The notes under the pieces were generated by a model. It saw nothing but the letters and a program-made list of their open reading frames with translations. It did no database searches and was not told the DNA's origin. The position numbers and the translations under genes were made by a program. 64,000 nt of DNA, from contig QHYK01000048.1 of NCBI GenBank assembly GCA_003224085.1, positions 62,001-126,000 on the forward strand, given 5' to 3'. Source of the DNA: Acidobacteriota bacterium. GTDB taxonomy: Bacteria; Acidobacteriota; Terriglobia; Acidiferrales; UBA7541. This document shows positions 8,521 through 16,677 of this stretch, piece after piece; position 1 is the stretch's first letter, and each line of letters opens with the position of its first letter.

Positions 8521-10686
8521 CTAATTCCCGCTCGCGATCGTTTCACCTTTGACCAGGATGCGTTCGAAAAAGTCTGCACAGGCTTTGTAGCCACGCACCC
8601 AGGAGCGCCATAGCAGAAAATCATGAATTTCGTCCGGGAAAACGATCTGTTCGAATGGGACTTTCTGCTCGCGAAGGCGCTGGACGAGGTCCACCATCTG
8701 GCTGAAATCCACGTTGCGGTCGTCATCGCCTTGAATCAACAGCACGGGCGACTTCCAGGTCTTGATGGAAGCATTGGGTGAAGATTCGAACGCTACGCGC
8801 ATGGCTTCGGCGCGGTCGGGAGGGCCGCCACCCTCCTGCGCGGATCCGCCCCGGAAGATGCCGCGCGCGGACCAGTCATGCACGCCGTGGAAGTCCACGC
8901 CCGCGGCGAAGATATCCGAATTGCGCGCGAGGCCCATTGCGGTCAGGAACCCGCCGTACGAGCCGCCCCACAGGCCAATTTTTTTTGCGTCCACGATCGG
9001 AAGCGTCTCGAGATACTTTGCCGCGGCGACAATGTCCTGATATTCCTCCGCGCCGCGTGGCCCGCCTTTCTCGCGCTCGCGGAAATCGCGGCCATACATA
9101 ATTCCCGTGCGGTAGTTGACCGAGAGGACGACGAAGCCGCGCGAAGCGAGGTACTGATTTTCGGCGTAGGCGTTGTGATAGTACTGCATGTAATGAAAGC
9201 CGAGCATCATTTGCCGGCGCGACCCGCCATGCATGAAAAGCAGGGCGGGACCAGCCGCAGTGCGTCCACGCGGGGCGAACAGTTGACCGTGAATCTGCAA
9301 CCCGTCCTCAGCCGGAAAAATGACTTGCTTGGGAACAACAAGCTGCGCGGCTGGAAACTCAGCAGGAAGTCCCGAGGCGGCCATCATCTCGCGCCCCGAT
9401 GGCGTTAGGTGATACGGCATAGCGGGTGACGTTGCGGTAGAGCCGAGGCAAACCACCGTGCGGCCGTCAGCCATCTCCGCGGCAGACCATTCCATCGTTT
9501 CACCCTTGCTCAGGACTTCGGGTTTGCCGCCCTCGATGCGCACGCGCCAAAGATGGCGGCGGTCGATATCGTCCTGGTTCGAGGAGTAAATCACCGAACG
9601 GCCATCGCGGGACATGGCGACGTCTTCGACTTCGAATTCGCCGGGAGTGAGAAGCATCGCAGCGCCTCCAGTCGCGGGAATGGAATAAAGATGGTTCCAG
9701 CCGTCCTGCTCCGAGGCGAAGACGATGCGGTTGCCCACGAAGTGAAAGGATTTGTTCTCCGTGAGATTTGGCAGAGAGCCGGTGAGCTGTTCTGTGCTGC
9801 GCCAGATGGCGTGCCCTTGGCCCGTAGAAGCGTCGGCGACGTAAATGGCCCAAGGATTAGGGCGAATCTGAAGAAGCGGAAGACGCTCCTCGAGTCCATG
9901 AATGCGGACGAACGCAATCTGCTTGCCGTCGGCAGACCAGCGAGGCATGGAGTCGCGGTCTACCGAAGGAGCTAGGTAGCGGAGCGATTCGCGCCCGAAA
10001 TTGTAAATAGCGATGAAGCTGTGGTCGCCGCGATGCGAGAGGAACGCAATCTCCGAACCGTCGGGCGACCATTGCGGAGAATCATTCTCCCCGCGCACGA
10101 AGGCGAGTTGATGCGCAGGCACTGCGCCGGAAACGGGTGCGACCCAAAGCTGCCCGCGGGCGGCCCAAACAGCCATCGTGCCGTCAGGTGAAAGCTCGAT
10201 GTCTTCGCAACCTTCGCGCGTGCAATTCAAGTCGCCGAGCAGGCGCGGCTCGCCTTGATCCACGTCGGCTGCCCAAACTTGCTGGTTTGGCCGTGCAACG
10301 TTGCTCGTGGGATCGGCCACTTCGCCGGCGGAGTTGAGTTCGCTGCCCCGCGAATAAACAACGGTGCGGCCGTCGGGAGTGAGCCGGAGGCTATTGAGGT
10401 CCATGCCGTCGTCGTCGGAATAGTGAGTTACTTGCCGGGCGGCAAAGCCGGGCGCGTCTGCAACCCACACGTTGCGCACGCCCTTGGCGTCAAAGATCCA
10501 GCCGATCCGGGGCGCACGCGCGGCGGCCGTCAAATCCTCTGGGAACGGCGAACTCATGATCTGCTCGACGGTGAAACCCTGTGCGGCAGAACTCGGCGGA
10601 ACAAGCAGGGCGCATGCGGCGCAAAAAAAGAGCGCGGCAAAATGCGAGGGGAGGAATGGAACGGCTAAACTTCTGATTGTTTTCAC
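8521..10686 (-). CDS. Secreted S9 family peptidase (prolyl oligopeptidase / DPP-IV type)
   Basis: A 721-residue protein with an N-terminal signal peptide (cleavage near SSAAQG, about residue 36). An N-terminal beta-propeller with WD40-like repeats (LTPDGRTVVYS, LSPDGTMAVW, SPDGSEIAFLS) precedes a C-terminal alpha/beta hydrolase domain. The catalytic serine is in GGSYGG (Ser576); the Asp is in QGDDDRN (about 655) and the His in DEIHD (688). These enzymes cut after proline or small residues near peptide N-termini. The gene lies between mlaE and mlaF on the opposite strand and is divergent from mlaF. Confidence 0.92.
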   Translation of the reverse strand: MKTIRSLAVPFLPSHFAALFFCAACALLVPPSSAAQGFTVEQIMSSPFPEDLTAAARAPRIGWIFDAKGVRNVWVADAPGFAARQVTHYSDDDGMDLNSLRLTPDGRTVVYSRGSELNSAGEVADPTSNVARPNQQVWAADVDQGEPRLLGDLNCTREGCEDIELSPDGTMAVWAARGQLWVAPVSGAVPAHQLAFVRGENDSPQWSPDGSEIAFLSHRGDHSFIAIYNFGRESLRYLAPSVDRDSMPRWSADGKQIAFVRIHGLEERLPLLQIRPNPWAIYVADASTGQGHAIWRSTEQLTGSLPNLTENKSFHFVGNRIVFASEQDGWNHLYSIPATGGAAMLLTPGEFEVEDVAMSRDGRSVIYSSNQDDIDRRHLWRVRIEGGKPEVLSKGETMEWSAAEMADGRTVVCLGSTATSPAMPYHLTPSGREMMAASGLPAEFPAAQLVVPKQVIFPAEDGLQIHGQLFAPRGRTAAGPALLFMHGGSRRQMMLGFHYMQYYHNAYAENQYLASRGFVVLSVNYRTGIMYGRDFREREKGGPRGAEEYQDIVAAAKYLETLPIVDAKKIGLWGGSYGGFLTAMGLARNSDIFAAGVDFHGVHDWSARGIFRGGSAQEGGGPPDRAEAMRVAFESSPNASIKTWKSPVLLIQGDDDRNVDFSQMVDLVQRLREQKVPFEQIVFPDEIHDFLLWRSWVRGYKACADFFERILVKGETIASGN

Positions 10687-10942
10687 GGAAATTTCCTTTT
10701 CAGTTCAAGAAAAGCGGCCTTATTGTACGCCTAGGTCATCCTCTAGCAGCGCGGCGAGGTGAAATCTGGTCGGCACCGCCCCGCGGGGGCGCTGCAGCTT
10801 CTCAATCGGCAGCCCTCCTTGGGCCTTATTCGCGACACCGTTCCTTCCTTGCGTTTCTCTGCAAACTCCTGCGCCTTTCCGGGCCAGTGCGCTTTGAGTG
10901 CTCTTCCCAGAAGAAAAAGCGAAATGTCGTTATAATCGTAAT

Positions 10943-11779
10943 ATGGCCGAAGACGGCTCTTTTCCCTTCGCGGAAGGAAGGTCTGCCATTGCGTTTGAAG
11001 GCGTGCGCATAGGCTTCGACGGAGGGGAAATCCTGCGCGGCGTATCGTTTTGTGTCCGCCAGCGCGAAACCGTGGTCTTGCTGGGAGAAACGGGGACGGG
11101 CAAGACACTTACTTTGAAGATGGCCGCAGGGTTACTGAAGCCAGACCGCGGCACCATTGACGTCCTGGGGCAAAAAGTTTCCGAAATGGCTGAAAGCGAC
11201 CTGCTGGCGTTCCGCCGAACGATTGGCTTCATGTTTCAAGAGGGAGCGTTGTTCGACTCGATGACCGTAGCGGACAACGTGGCCTACCGGCTTCATGAGG
11301 ATGGTGTTCGGGAGGAAGAGATTGAACCTCGCGTGCGGGAGGTCTTGCGCTTTGTGGAACTGGAGCACACCCTGGACCAGCTGCCTTCCGAGCTGTCGGG
11401 CGGCATGCGGCGTCGCGTTTCCATCGCGCGGGCGCTCATTAACCGCCCACCCATCGTTCTCTATGACTCGCCGACAGCGGGATTGGATCCGGTGACCTCG
11501 CAAACGATCATTACCCTGATTTTACGCCTGCGGGATGTGTACGGAGTGACAGGCCTCCTGGCGACACACCGTCTTCAGGATGGATTTGGCCTGGCAAACT
11601 TTCACTTTGATCCCCACACGGACCGCGTCGTGGCCAATTCCGAAAATGGAAGTGGGGCAGCAGCATTGGCTGCCCGGACGCGGTTTCTCGTGTATCGGGA
11701 CGGGGAAGTTTATTTTGAAGGTGGTCCCGAAGAAATGGTGAACTCGAAAGATCCGTATCTGAAGCGTTTTCTGGTGTAA
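10943..11779 (+). CDS. mlaF: MlaF-type ABC transporter ATP-binding protein
   Basis: A 278-residue ATPase that would power the Mla phospholipid transporter. It has Walker A GETGTGKT, the signature LSGGMRRR (the Met/Arg variant typical of the Mla family) and Walker B LYDSPTAGLDP. I chose the ATG at 10943 (MAEDGSF) because the upstream extension from a GTG at 10898 is unlike the family. An insertion of about 25 residues follows the switch His (GLLATHRLQDGFGL), as is common in these ATPases. mlaD follows after 41 bases; mlaE lies 2.4 kb upstream beyond an opposite-strand gene. Confidence 0.93.
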   Translation: MAEDGSFPFAEGRSAIAFEGVRIGFDGGEILRGVSFCVRQRETVVLLGETGTGKTLTLKMAAGLLKPDRGTIDVLGQKVSEMAESDLLAFRRTIGFMFQEGALFDSMTVADNVAYRLHEDGVREEEIEPRVREVLRFVELEHTLDQLPSELSGGMRRRVSIARALINRPPIVLYDSPTAGLDPVTSQTIITLILRLRDVYGVTGLLATHRLQDGFGLANFHFDPHTDRVVANSENGSGAAALAARTRFLVYRDGEVYFEGGPEEMVNSKDPYLKRFLV

Positions 11780-11820
11780 CTCTGCCGTAACTTTTTCTTG
11801 TTCCGTGGAGGAAAAACGAA

Positions 11821-12288
11821 ATGCCGCAGCGAAAACAACTTACCTGGACGGAATTGCGGGTGGGAATGTTCGTGTTAGTGGGTTTGTCCGTGCTGGCAGC
11901 CGGAATTTTTTATGTGACCGGTCAAGGAATTCTAGGGCCGAAATACCGGTTGAAAGCGTATCTGCCGGAAGTGTCGGGCTTGGCAAATGGAGCGCCTGTC
12001 CGCGTGGACGGCGTGGAAGTAGGAAACGTGGAATCCATAAAACTGATGCCGCGAGCCACCGGAAAAGCGACGGAGAAGAATAGAAATATCGAAGTCATCA
12101 TGCGTGTCGACCGGCGTTTCCAGAACTATATTCTGACGGACTCCGTGGCCAGCCTGGTGACCGAGGGCTTGCTCGGAAATCGCTACGTGAACATCAGTCG
12201 TGGGCTAACGGGTACGCCCATCTCCGATTCCGGTGAGATCAAAGGCGTCGAAGAGGAAGCGATGAAGGAAGACTGGGCAAAATGCTAA
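11821..12288 (+). CDS. mlaD: MCE-domain protein MlaD, N-terminal part (split gene)
   Basis: This 155-residue part holds a single N-terminal transmembrane helix (residues 13-35) and the MCE domain (LPEVSGLANGAPVRVDGVEVGNV to LLGNRYVNIS). MCE proteins sit in the periplasm anchored to the inner membrane and form a ring that carries phospholipid. The frame then breaks: after EEEAMK it reads a short foreign tail and stops. The rest of the protein continues in another frame from 12264 onward. Compared with the family pattern, roughly 30-35 residues linking the MCE domain to the repeat region are missing, so a deletion that is not a multiple of three is the simplest explanation. Confidence 0.85.
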   Translation: MPQRKQLTWTELRVGMFVLVGLSVLAAGIFYVTGQGILGPKYRLKAYLPEVSGLANGAPVRVDGVEVGNVESIKLMPRATGKATEKNRNIEVIMRVDRRFQNYILTDSVASLVTEGLLGNRYVNISRGLTGTPISDSGEIKGVEEEAMKEDWAKC

Positions 12289-12812
12289 CGGATGATCAGG
12301 CTTACAACCGCATGAACAACATGCTGGCAAAGGCCGACGCGATGATGACCAGTATTCGCGACGGGCAAGGCACCCTGGGGAAGCTGGTATCTTCCGATGA
12401 GCTGTACACGAAAGTGGACAAGGGCGTGGACAGCATGAACGTGATGCTGGGGGACGTGCGCGCCGGCAAAGGCACCCTCGGCAAATTGATCAACGACCCG
12501 ACACTCTACGACCAAACCAAGGAAGCCGTGGCGAATGGCAGCACCATGCTGCGCGACGTGCGTGCCGGCAAAGGGTCTCTGGGCAAGTTCGTGACCGACG
12601 ACTCCCTTTACCAGAAGTTGCATGAAACGAGCGCAAACTTTGCCTCTGCCTCCTCGAAGTTGAATGACAACACCACAACCGTGGGTAAGATGTTTACGGA
12701 CCCCAAACTCTACGACAACCTTGCGGGGCTCACCGGAGACATGCGCCTGTTAATCGGGGATTTCCGGCAGAACCCTAAAAAATTTCTGCACATTAAAGTC
12801 AGCATGTTCTGA
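12282..12812 (+). CDS. mlaD: MlaD C-terminal repeat region (split gene, second part)
   Basis: This frame starts at an ATG overlapping the stop of the first part (ATGCTAA) and encodes 176 residues. It contains at least three copies of a repeat of about 38 residues with the core GKGTLGKLINDPTLYD, and a terminal block LAGLTGDMRLLIGDFRQNPKKFLHIKVS. This is the usual tail of acidobacterial-type MCE proteins. In-frame codons upstream of the ATG read GRLGK, the expected residues of a further repeat, which shows it was once continuous with the first part. AAGGAAG lies about ten bases before the ATG, so separate translation is possible. Confidence 0.8.
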   Translation: MLTDDQAYNRMNNMLAKADAMMTSIRDGQGTLGKLVSSDELYTKVDKGVDSMNVMLGDVRAGKGTLGKLINDPTLYDQTKEAVANGSTMLRDVRAGKGSLGKFVTDDSLYQKLHETSANFASASSKLNDNTTTVGKMFTDPKLYDNLAGLTGDMRLLIGDFRQNPKKFLHIKVSMF

Positions 12813-12912
12813 AGACCCTCGGACTTTGCCGTAACGGCAGCAATATGCTGTAATGCGGCTGTAACAATCGTTGCATATGTTGCATTTCGGCCCCCCCTCT
12901 GCTCAGAGGCTC

Positions 12913-13674
12913 ATGGAGACTCAGGACGTGGTTCAAAAGCCGGCTCGCAGCGAGCCGGCAAAATCTACTCTTCCGCAACCGGGCCGGCCGGTTCCGAGCC
13001 GCGCCTATCCTGGTGCTTTGATTGTGGTCGAAGGCACGGACGGCTCGGGAAAAAGCACGCAACTGTACTTGCTCAAGCGTTGGCTGGAAATCGGCGGCTA
13101 CCGGCTGCATTTCACGGAGTGGAATTCTTCGCCGCTGGTAAAATCGGCGACGCGGCGCGGCAAACAGCGGCGACTCCTCACGCCCACGACGTTTTCGCTC
13201 CTTCATGCCGCGGATTTTGCGGACCGCTGCGAACGGCAAATCATGCCCTTGTTGCAAGGCGACTATCTGGTTCTCGCCGATCGCTACATTTACACGGCCT
13301 TTGCTCGCGACACGGCCAGGGGCTGCTCTCCGCGCTGGCTAAGAAACCTGTACCGGTTCGCGCCAATTCCCGACATCACATTTTATTTTCGCGCGCCGCT
13401 GGACGTGGCCGTGAATCGCATCTTGAGCGGCCGCCCGAAGCTCAAGTACTACGAAGCGGGCATGGACTTGGGGATGTCGTACGATCGCGCGGAGAGTTTT
13501 CGCTTGTTCCAGGCTCGCATTCTCGAGGAATACGACAAGATGGTGGAGACCGACAATTTCGTGGTTCTCGACGGCACCATGCCCGTCAACAAATTGCAAA
13601 AACAGATGCGCGACATTGTTGCTTCGAAAATCGATCTCAAGCGCTTCGCTCCGCGCGCGGAAGCGGCGGAGTGA
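12913..13674 (+). CDS. Thymidylate-kinase-like P-loop kinase, first of a tandem pair
   Basis: A 253-residue P-loop protein. The Walker A is EGTDGSGKST (Lys47 from the ATG at 12913), followed by a DRY motif (residues 123-125) as in thymidylate kinases, then PDITFYFRAPLDVAVNRIL. A further motif, YYEAGMDLGMSYD (from about residue 179), is shared with the next gene but not typical of housekeeping Tmk. The first 30 residues include a region encoded by a perfect palindrome (12939-12959), so the true start could be further downstream. Three bases separate it from the paralogue, and a Ppx/GppA phosphatase follows. It may phosphorylate a nucleotide, but its substrate is not shown by sequence. Confidence 0.8.
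   Translation: METQDVVQKPARSEPAKSTLPQPGRPVPSRAYPGALIVVEGTDGSGKSTQLYLLKRWLEIGGYRLHFTEWNSSPLVKSATRRGKQRRLLTPTTFSLLHAADFADRCERQIMPLLQGDYLVLADRYIYTAFARDTARGCSPRWLRNLYRFAPIPDITFYFRAPLDVAVNRILSGRPKLKYYEAGMDLGMSYDRAESFRLFQARILEEYDKMVETDNFVVLDGTMPVNKLQKQMRDIVASKIDLKRFAPRAEAAE
12939..12959. repeat. Perfect 9-bp palindrome inside the 5' end of a kinase gene
   Basis: GCCGGCTCG and CGAGCCGGC flank three bases. The element is translated as part of KPARSEPAK if the upstream ATG is used. It resembles REP-type palindromes and may have been inserted into a tolerant N-terminal extension, or it may mark untranslated leader. Confidence 0.6.
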
Positions 13675-13676
13675 CC

Positions 13677-14519
13677 ATGCCCGAGCCAGAAAAAGAAAAA
13701 GCAGCAACGTCAGCGCCCCCGGTCGAGGCGCCCACCCCTCCGGCCCCCGCGCCGCCGAAAGCCGTATCCGCACCGGAAGAAGCCGGCTCGCAATATTTTT
13801 TTGGCGAACCTCTCGTCGGGTTTGATCCCAGCGAAATCACCGGCAGCCTGATCGTGATTGAGGGCATGGACGGGTCAGGCCGCTCCACCCAAATTGCCCT
13901 GTTGCAGGAGTGGCTCGAATCCGAAGGCTTCGCGGTGCAGACCAGCGGTTTGCGGCGCTCTAATCTGGTTGGGCGCGACATCGATGAGCTGTTGGCCAAG
14001 AATGCCGTCACCCGGTTGACTCTGGCTCTGATGTACGCCACCGATTTTTTTGACCAAATCGAGCACCGTATCCTGCCCGCGCTGCGCTCCGGCACGGTCG
14101 TGCTCGCGGACCGTTATATTTTCACCTTGATTGCCCGCGGCGTCGTGCGCGGCATCAATCGCGATTACATGAGCGGCCTCTACGCCATGGCACTCCGGCC
14201 GCATCTGACCTTCTGGCTAAACGTGCGCCCGGAGACCGCGTTCGCCCGCGAATTCCGCAAAGCGCAAGCCATAAGTTATTGGGAAGCCGGGCGCGATATG
14301 TCTCTTTCGCATGATCTGTATTGGTCCTTCATCCGTTACCAGACTATGATTAAGCGGGAATTCGAGGTCATGGCGAAAAGGTTCAACTTCATCGAGCTGG
14401 ACGGCGAGGCCAGCGTTCCTGCCGTCAACAAACTGCTCCGGCAGCGCATCGCGGAGCAACTCGGCATTCGTGCGACGAAATACTCTCCCTCCGCAGCCCT
14501 GTCTCACCTCTGGCGGTAA
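13677..14519 (+). CDS. Thymidylate-kinase-like protein with altered P-loop, second of a tandem pair
   Basis: A 280-residue paralogue of the preceding kinase. An N-terminal tail of about 50 residues rich in Pro, Ala and Glu comes first. The P-loop reads GMDGSGRST, with Arg69 where kinases have the catalytic lysine. The DRY motif is at 145-147, and the pair-specific motif appears as YWEAGRDMSLSHD. The Lys-to-Arg change suggests weak or no phosphotransfer, perhaps a regulatory partner of the first kinase; that is inference. It starts two bases after the first gene's stop and is followed eight bases later by the Ppx/GppA gene, so all three are likely cotranscribed. Confidence 0.8.
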   Translation: MPEPEKEKAATSAPPVEAPTPPAPAPPKAVSAPEEAGSQYFFGEPLVGFDPSEITGSLIVIEGMDGSGRSTQIALLQEWLESEGFAVQTSGLRRSNLVGRDIDELLAKNAVTRLTLALMYATDFFDQIEHRILPALRSGTVVLADRYIFTLIARGVVRGINRDYMSGLYAMALRPHLTFWLNVRPETAFAREFRKAQAISYWEAGRDMSLSHDLYWSFIRYQTMIKREFEVMAKRFNFIELDGEASVPAVNKLLRQRIAEQLGIRATKYSPSAALSHLWR

Positions 14520-14527
14520 ATTCGCCG

Positions 14528-16114
14528 ATGCCTGAGCCGGTCCACATTGCGGCCATCGACGCCGGTTCCAACGCCGTACGCCTTTCTGTCGCGCGCGCCT
14601 ATTCCGCCTTGGACATCGAACCGCTGCAAACCGAGCGCTACCCGCTGCGCCTGGGAGAAAATGTTTTTCTGCGGCCGCGCTTCAGCGAGGAGGTTTTCAA
14701 GAGGGCCGCAAAAGGGTTTCGCTATTTTCGCGAAGTGATGGACGATTTCGGCGTGGCCAAGTACCGCGCGGTGGCCACCAGCGCCACGCGCGAAGCGCAA
14801 AATCGCGACGCTTTTGTTCGAGCGATGAAGAGAAAGTCGGGCATCGTGCTGGAAGTGATCAGCGCTGCGGAAGAATCCCGGCTTGGCAGGGAAGCCGTTC
14901 TTGCAGCCCTCGGTCCGGAAGCGGTGCCGCGCTGCATCGTGGATTTAGGCGGCGGCAGTCTGGAGATCAGTATCCTCCGGGATCACAGCGTGAAACAAAG
15001 CGCTCAGTTGCCTGTGGGCACCGTGCGTCTCATGACCACTTTGGATTTGCCGGGGGTAATTCATTCCACGCAAGCCGAACAGGTTCGAAAGTATGTGCGC
15101 GCCCTGCTGGAGTCGAAGCTCGTGCCGCGGCCCAACCTGAACGACGGCATCGCCGTGGCCTTGGGAGGCAATGCCGAAACGCTTGCCGAAATCGCCCCGG
15201 GAGAACGCGTTCACGGCATGCAAACCATCGAGCTGTCCCTGTTGCGGGAACGGCTCCCGGCCATTCTTGAGCGCGATGTCCGCGAACGAATGAAGACCTA
15301 CGGCGTGCGACGAGACCGCGCCGATGTGATGGGCATCGCCGCCATCACTTTTGTCACGCTGGGACGCTATTTGAACCTTCGCCTGTTGGCCGTACCGGGC
15401 GTCGGGGTTCGCGAGGGGCTTCTGCAGGAGATCGCGCACGAACTTTTCTCCCGCAAGGAACCGCATCGCTACAATGGCGCAGCGCGTCAATTGCTCATGG
15501 GCACACGCAGTTTTGCTCGGCGCCTTGAATACGACCAGCAGCACGCAGAACACGTGCGCGAGCTGAGTCTTCAGCTCTTTGACCAGTTGCATCCCGTACA
15601 CCGTTTGCCCCCGCAAACTCGCGTCCTCCTGGAAGCGGGTGCTTTGTTGCACGACACGGGACACATGGTCAGTCATCGTGGACACCACAAGCACGGAGAG
15701 TATCTCGTCCTGAATGGCGACATTCCCGGCCTGGAGGGGCGCGAGCGCGCCATCGTCGCGGGCTTGGTTCGCTATCACAATCGAAAATCCGAACCCACAG
15801 CTCATCATCCCGCCTATTCTTCTTTGGACGATGCCGATAAGCCCATTCTGCGCAGACTGGCGGCGATTTTACGCATCGCCGAGAGTTTCGATCACTCGCA
15901 CCGGCAGCGTATCGTGAAAATTCACGCCACGTTTCAGCGCGGCGCCGTCGGATTGGAAGTGCAGTCCCGCGGCGATGCCAGCGAAGACCTCCGCGACGCG
16001 GGCCGCAGCGCGGAGTGGTTTGAGAAAGAGTGCCACGTTAAGGTTTATTCGCGCCCGACTCCTAGCATCATGAATCGAATCCGGCGGTTTCTCCGCCCGT
16101 CGTCGGCCTCGTGA
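14528..16114 (+). CDS. ppx: Ppx/GppA phosphatase with C-terminal HD domain
   Basis: A 528-residue exopolyphosphatase / pppGpp phosphohydrolase family member. The ASKHA fold is seen in AAIDAGSNAVRL (residues 8-19), ATSATREAQN, EESRLG with the catalytic Glu115/116, and the phosphate loop DLGGGS (139-144). The C-terminal half is an HD domain with HD at 375-376 and HRGHHKHG after it. Such enzymes remove phosphate from polyphosphate ends or convert pppGpp to ppGpp. Its neighbours (SixA and CHAD) favour a polyphosphate role. It follows the two kinase-like genes with an eight-base gap. Confidence 0.92.
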   Translation: MPEPVHIAAIDAGSNAVRLSVARAYSALDIEPLQTERYPLRLGENVFLRPRFSEEVFKRAAKGFRYFREVMDDFGVAKYRAVATSATREAQNRDAFVRAMKRKSGIVLEVISAAEESRLGREAVLAALGPEAVPRCIVDLGGGSLEISILRDHSVKQSAQLPVGTVRLMTTLDLPGVIHSTQAEQVRKYVRALLESKLVPRPNLNDGIAVALGGNAETLAEIAPGERVHGMQTIELSLLRERLPAILERDVRERMKTYGVRRDRADVMGIAAITFVTLGRYLNLRLLAVPGVGVREGLLQEIAHELFSRKEPHRYNGAARQLLMGTRSFARRLEYDQQHAEHVRELSLQLFDQLHPVHRLPPQTRVLLEAGALLHDTGHMVSHRGHHKHGEYLVLNGDIPGLEGRERAIVAGLVRYHNRKSEPTAHHPAYSSLDDADKPILRRLAAILRIAESFDHSHRQRIVKIHATFQRGAVGLEVQSRGDASEDLRDAGRSAEWFEKECHVKVYSRPTPSIMNRIRRFLRPSSAS

Positions 16115-16163
16115 AACTGGTAAGCGATCCCCAGGTAAAGTAGAAAACGTATAGGAGAAGAAG

Positions 16164-16661
16164 ATGGAGCTCTATGTCGTCCGGCACGGCATCGCGATTG
16201 ATCGCGAAGACCCGAAATGTCCCCCCGATCCAGAAAGATATTTGACCGATGAAGGTGTGGAGAAAACCAAAGGCGTCGCGAAGGGCATGGCCGCTCTTGG
16301 CATAGATCCGGGATTGTTCATCAGCAGTCCTTACACTCGTGCCTTGCAAACGGCAGAGGTTTTCGCGGACGCCCTCGACTACTCTAGGCAGAAAATCCAG
16401 CGCAGCGAATTGCTGCTGCCGGGCGCGGAACCCACCCTGTTATACCGCGAACTCGCCCGCGAAAGGGCTTCATCGATTTTTCTGTTTGGACATGCGCCCC
16501 AGCTCGACGACGTCATCGCCACAGCTCTGGGGGCCAAGAAGCGCGTCACCTCCTTGAAAAAAGCCGGGGTCGCCCTGATTGATCTGAAGCGCATCTCTCC
16601 GCCGATGGGGCAGCTTGTGTGGCTGGCTATTCCAAGGATGCTGCGCCGCGTCGGCAAGTAA
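16164..16661 (+). CDS. sixA: SixA-type phosphohistidine phosphatase
   Basis: A 165-residue member of the histidine phosphatase superfamily. The catalytic RHG is at the N-terminus (YVVRHGIAID), the second Arg is in SSPYTRALQTAE, and the second His is in LFGHAPQLDD. SixA of Escherichia coli dephosphorylates phosphohistidine on a phosphotransfer protein. In many genomes SixA homologues sit beside CHAD and Ppx genes, as here, which suggests a link with polyphosphate or phosphohistidine turnover. GGAGAAGAAG precedes the ATG. Its 3' end faces the convergent CHAD gene 16 bases away. Confidence 0.9.
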   Translation: MELYVVRHGIAIDREDPKCPPDPERYLTDEGVEKTKGVAKGMAALGIDPGLFISSPYTRALQTAEVFADALDYSRQKIQRSELLLPGAEPTLLYRELARERASSIFLFGHAPQLDDVIATALGAKKRVTSLKKAGVALIDLKRISPPMGQLVWLAIPRMLRRVGK

Positions 16662-16677
16662 TTTTTCAGTTGTTTTC

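Noticed and set aside
13080-13676. Long open frame ahead of the second kinase gene, in frame with it
   Set aside because: It overlaps the first kinase gene in another frame and shows no similarity; the real start is the ATG at 13677 right after the first gene's stop.
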